DNA from: Clostridiales bacterium
Lineage (GTDB): Bacteria; Bacillota; Clostridia; Saccharofermentanales; Saccharofermentanaceae
Direction: 5' to 3'
Assembly (NCBI GenBank): GCA_017612755.1
Contig: JAGAFH010000145.1
Span: 1 to 9,210, forward strand
DNA length: 9,210 nt
Under the pieces are notes generated by a model, which saw nothing but the letters and a program-made list of their open reading frames with translations, was not told the DNA's origin and ran no database searches. The position numbers were made by a program, and so were the translations under genes. Below, in pieces: positions 6,566 to 9,210 of this stretch; positions within the stretch are counted from its first letter, which is position 1, and each line of letters opens with the position of its first letter.

Positions 6566-8731
6566 ATGCTTGCAGTATTGTATCTGATATTATGCGCATT
6601 CTTCGGAATATCGCTCATATTGTTTTTCGTACCCGACATCGAAAGGCTCTTTGTCGCGTCCTCACCTTCCAAGAAAGTCATATCACAGGCATCACCTGTA
6701 CTCTTTATAATGCCCGCCGGAATGATCACCGGTCTCATGACCGTGTCCATGACCCTTTACTATATAACGCTTCTCATAAGCTACGGTCTCAGCACTCCGG
6801 ATCTGGTAAAAAGGCTTTCGGTCCTTATAACCTTTGCAGTCTTTGCGATCCTTGGCGCAACGAATATCTCCCTTTACATAAAGAGATATTCCTCCGAAGA
6901 TGGCAAGAGCTCTTCCCTTCCCGCATATAACGATTCTATCGGCAACATAATCTACTACGGTATCAGTACCGTTATCTTTACCTCTGTTGCAACTTTCCTT
7001 ATGTTCTATACGTACAGGATCGCAGGAGGTACCCTTTTCGCCGGTTATTCCACATTCTCGGACCTGGCGCCCCACACCGCCATGACCTCCTCCTTCGGAG
7101 TCGGCTTTAACTACCCTACCCAGTATATGCACTTTTCGGGAGACGGTATCCAGTACCATTTCTTCTTCTATTTCCTCTGCGGTACCCTGGAGTATCTGGG
7201 GCTTCCCCTGGACTGGGCCATCAATATCCCCAGTATCATCTGCATGGTCTGCTGCTTTGAGCTTCTGGGACTTCTCACGGTCCTTCTCTTCAGAAGAAGA
7301 GCGGGATTTATCCTGGCTCCCATACTGGTACTCTTCAGAAGTTCCTTCAATGTGTTTATCCATATCTCAGATCTTGTAAAGGCAGGCATCCCTCTTAAGG
7401 CCGCTATCCAGAGCATCTCCCTGAGTTCCGAATGGTATGCTGCCACCCCTTACGACAACTGGGGGATCTGGGCCATAAATGTATATCCCAACCAGCGTCA
7501 TCTGATGCTGGGCGTTTCAGTCATCCTTATCCTTATCATCCTGATGCTCCCCTTCGTAAGAAGGATGGAAGTGCGCATCATCAAGTCCAAGGGCGAAAAG
7601 AACCCCTTCAGGCTCTTCTTTATCTCAAAGGAAGCCTGGATCTGGGATAAGGAAGATCCCCTGAACCCTCTGGGTATCATGATCCTTTCTTCTATCCTCG
7701 TGATCACCACTCCCTTCTTCCACGGTTCCGCCCTTATCGGCGCCCTGCTGGTTCTTCTGGGAATGGCCATCATAAGCGAGAGCCGTCTGATATATGCCTG
7801 TGTGGCGGCCTGTGCCGTTATCTCCGCTTCCATACAGACAAAGCTCTTTGCGGGCAATGCAAGTAACGTGGTCAAGTTTGCCAAAGAGTGCGGATTCGTG
7901 GTGGAAAACAAGACTTTCGCCGGGATCACCAACTACATACTTATCGTGACAGGTCTTACGGTGATCCTTTCCCTTGGATTTGCCGTTTATCTTCTCATAA
8001 GGGATATAATGAAGGAAAAGCCGGTCTACAGATCCCTTCTGTTCCTCTGCTTTATCCTTCCCTTTATTTTCGCATTCATGTTCAGGGTATCTTTGGAGAT
8101 GCTGGCCAACCATAAGTTTATCCAGATCTCTCTTATCCTGCTGGACGTTTTCGTGGCAGGCCTTCTCGGAAGCCTCTTCACCCTTTCTGCCAAAGTTAAG
8201 GAGAAGCTGGGCAAAGGAAAGTTCATCGCAGTCCAGGCCGCTACTATACTTATCGGAGCGGTACTCCTGGTACCTTTGACAGCCACAGGAGTAAGCGAAT
8301 GGTGCACTTACATAAATCTCAACAAGAACTGTGTCGAACTCAACACTAACTCGGAACTTGCCGCCTGGATCGAAGCAAATACGGAACCTGATGACGTATT
8401 CCTCACACCCGAGTGGTCCCTTAACAGATTCTATATAGCAGGACGCCCCTCCTACTACGGCTGGCCCTACTATCCCTGGTCCGCAGGTCACGACACATAC
8501 ACAAGGGATACTATCTACTACTGGCTCCTTACAGGCTGCGGAAACAACATCGATGAGTTCAGGAGATACTGCCAGGAGCGCGGCATAAGATATCTGGTGG
8601 ACGATCCGGATTTCTACGGCTGCGAGTTCCCTGAGGGCTACTACTACAATGAGGAATTCTTCAGGGATAATCTCACCCAGGTAGCCTACTTCCCTAACGA
8701 CAACTACACGATAATCTACAGGATATATTGA
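6566..8731 (+). CDS. Polytopic GT-C-like membrane protein
   Basis: A 721-aa integral membrane protein with about 13-15 hydrophobic segments (for example at 1-24, 45-72, 84-105, 128-150, 215-242, 313-333, 369-386, 453-478, 488-508, 518-540 and 555-574), followed by a soluble, probably extracytoplasmic C-terminal domain at about 577-721. This layout fits GT-C fold glycosyltransferases, which move sugars from polyprenyl-phosphate donors outside the membrane. The loop at about 155-196 carries Asp166, His170 and the segment FSGDGIQYHFFFYF (190-203); Asp166 is a candidate catalytic acid in the first large outer loop, as in other GT-C enzymes. The C-terminal ELAAWIEANTEPDDVFLTP (597-615) and AGRPSYYGWPYYPWSAGHDT (625-644) resemble segments seen in many uncharacterised GT-C-like proteins. 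Donor and acceptor cannot be named. The ATG at 6566 has AGGAG 5 nt upstream. It is monocistronic, divergent from ddl and ends at a shared terminator. Confidence 0.85.
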   Translation: MLAVLYLILCAFFGISLILFFVPDIERLFVASSPSKKVISQASPVLFIMPAGMITGLMTVSMTLYYITLLISYGLSTPDLVKRLSVLITFAVFAILGATNISLYIKRYSSEDGKSSSLPAYNDSIGNIIYYGISTVIFTSVATFLMFYTYRIAGGTLFAGYSTFSDLAPHTAMTSSFGVGFNYPTQYMHFSGDGIQYHFFFYFLCGTLEYLGLPLDWAINIPSIICMVCCFELLGLLTVLLFRRRAGFILAPILVLFRSSFNVFIHISDLVKAGIPLKAAIQSISLSSEWYAATPYDNWGIWAINVYPNQRHLMLGVSVILILIILMLPFVRRMEVRIIKSKGEKNPFRLFFISKEAWIWDKEDPLNPLGIMILSSILVITTPFFHGSALIGALLVLLGMAIISESRLIYACVAACAVISASIQTKLFAGNASNVVKFAKECGFVVENKTFAGITNYILIVTGLTVILSLGFAVYLLIRDIMKEKPVYRSLLFLCFILPFIFAFMFRVSLEMLANHKFIQISLILLDVFVAGLLGSLFTLSAKVKEKLGKGKFIAVQAATILIGAVLLVPLTATGVSEWCTYINLNKNCVELNTNSELAAWIEANTEPDDVFLTPEWSLNRFYIAGRPSYYGWPYYPWSAGHDTYTRDTIYYWLLTGCGNNIDEFRRYCQERGIRYLVDDPDFYGCEFPEGYYYNEEFFRDNLTQVAYFPNDNYTIIYRIY

Positions 8732-8735
8732 GTTA

Positions 8736-8769
8736 AAAAAGAAGACCGTCGGATGACGGCCTTCTTTTT
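8736..8769. terminator. Bidirectional intrinsic terminator
   Basis: Left arm 8736-8750 and right arm 8755-8769 form a 15-bp stem with a GGAT loop. An A/T outer part supplies a T-run on both strands. It sits between two convergent stop codons (8731 on plus, 8773 on minus) and can serve both. The single imperfection, A8745 opposite C8760, is an A-C mismatch in the plus transcript but a G-U wobble in the minus transcript, so the hairpin is continuous only for the EF-G side. Confidence 0.9.
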
Positions 8770-8772
8770 CAA

Positions 8773-9210
8773 TTACTCTTCTTCTGCCTTAGCAGCGTCG
8801 ATAACTTTCTGTGCAACCTCCGGAGGTGCGGGCTCATATCTTACATGCTCGATGGTGTACCAGCCTCTGCCCTGTGTCATTGACTTAAGGTCAGTAGCAT
8901 ATGTTGCCATCTCTGCGGTAGGAACCTCACAGGAAACGACCGTAGCGCCGTCTTCATCTGTTCCGTATCCCATGATACGTCCGCGTCTCTTGCTCATGTC
9001 GCCCATGATATCACCCTGCTTATCCTCGGGGATATGTACGCCTACTGTGCTGTAGGGCTCAAGAAGGATAGGATTGCCCTGTTCCATACCTGCCTTGAAT
9101 GCAAGGGATGCAGCGATCTTGAACGCCATTTCCGAAGAGTCAACGTCGTGGTAAGAACCGTCAACCAATGTAGCCTTGAGGTTAACTACAGGATATCCTG
9201 CGAGAACGCC
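8773..9210 (-). CDS. fusA: Elongation factor G family protein, C-terminal part
   Basis: The last 145 codons of an EF-G-type translational GTPase; the 5' part, including the GTPase domain, lies beyond the right edge. The visible part covers the end of domain IV and all of domain V: GVLAGYPVVNLKATLVDGSYH at the edge, then VDSSEMAFKIAASLAFKAG, LLEPYSTVGV, GDIMGDMSKRRGRIMG and YATDLKSMTQGRGWYTIEHVRYEPAP. These are typical of factors that drive ribosomal translocation or recycling. Several positions (for example PEDKQGDIMGDMSKRRG, and the TQGRGWYT to HVRYEPAPPEVAQKVI end) lean towards the second EF-G paralogue found in many Clostridia rather than the main FusA. The symbol is therefore given for the family only. 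The frame is open to the window edge, with no start codon. It stops at TAA and is followed by the shared terminator. Confidence 0.88.
   Translation of the reverse strand, partial: GVLAGYPVVNLKATLVDGSYHDVDSSEMAFKIAASLAFKAGMEQGNPILLEPYSTVGVHIPEDKQGDIMGDMSKRRGRIMGYGTDEDGATVVSCEVPTAEMATYATDLKSMTQGRGWYTIEHVRYEPAPPEVAQKVIDAAKAEEE

Noticed and set aside
7625..8491. 288-codon minus-strand open frame inside the membrane protein gene
   Set aside because: The composition is that of an antisense shadow, with no start signal, while the plus frame gives clear transmembrane segments and a complete protein.

Overview
The window looks like chromosomal DNA of a Gram-positive, plant-fibre-degrading Clostridium-type bacterium, most likely a gut or rumen Lachnospiraceae. 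This rests on protein style (membrane-anchored GH5 cellulase, HI0933-type flavoprotein, Clostridium-like Ddl and EF-G), strong GGAGG/AGGAG ribosome binding sites and tight gene packing. The taxonomic call is inference. No mobile element, tRNA, rRNA or CRISPR array is visible.

Layout. Positions 1-213 are non-coding and hold a degenerate 63-nt tandem repeat packed with AGGTCA motifs in both orientations; its last unit runs into the stop codon of the cellulase gene. Five genes then lie head to tail on the minus strand. In transcription order they are D-alanine--D-alanine ligase (6365-5334), an HI0933-family flavoprotein (5334-4099), a dCMP/cytidylate deaminase (4063-3578), a phenylacetate-CoA ligase gene interrupted by one in-frame TAG (3556-2234), and a secreted, membrane-anchored GH5 glycoside hydrolase (2217-214). 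Junctions are a 1-nt overlap and gaps of 35, 21 and 16 nt, so one operon is likely, driven by an extended -10 promoter near 6415-6423.

A second extended -10 promoter near 6526-6534 fires the other way into a 721-aa polytopic membrane protein with a GT-C glycosyltransferase-like design (6566-8731). This gene converges on an EF-G family gene that enters from the right edge (9210-8773, C-terminal part only). The two share a bidirectional hairpin terminator at 8736-8769.

How they fit together. The operon mixes cell-wall precursor synthesis (Ddl), pyrimidine nucleotide metabolism (dCMP deaminase), aryl-acid activation (PaaK) and extracellular cellulose/glucan hydrolysis (GH5). No single pathway joins them, so the grouping looks like housekeeping genes with an accessory cellulase at the tail. 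The two points most worth a second look are the lone amber codon in an otherwise intact paaK and the ordered AGGTCAA repeat array at the 3' end of the cellulase gene.
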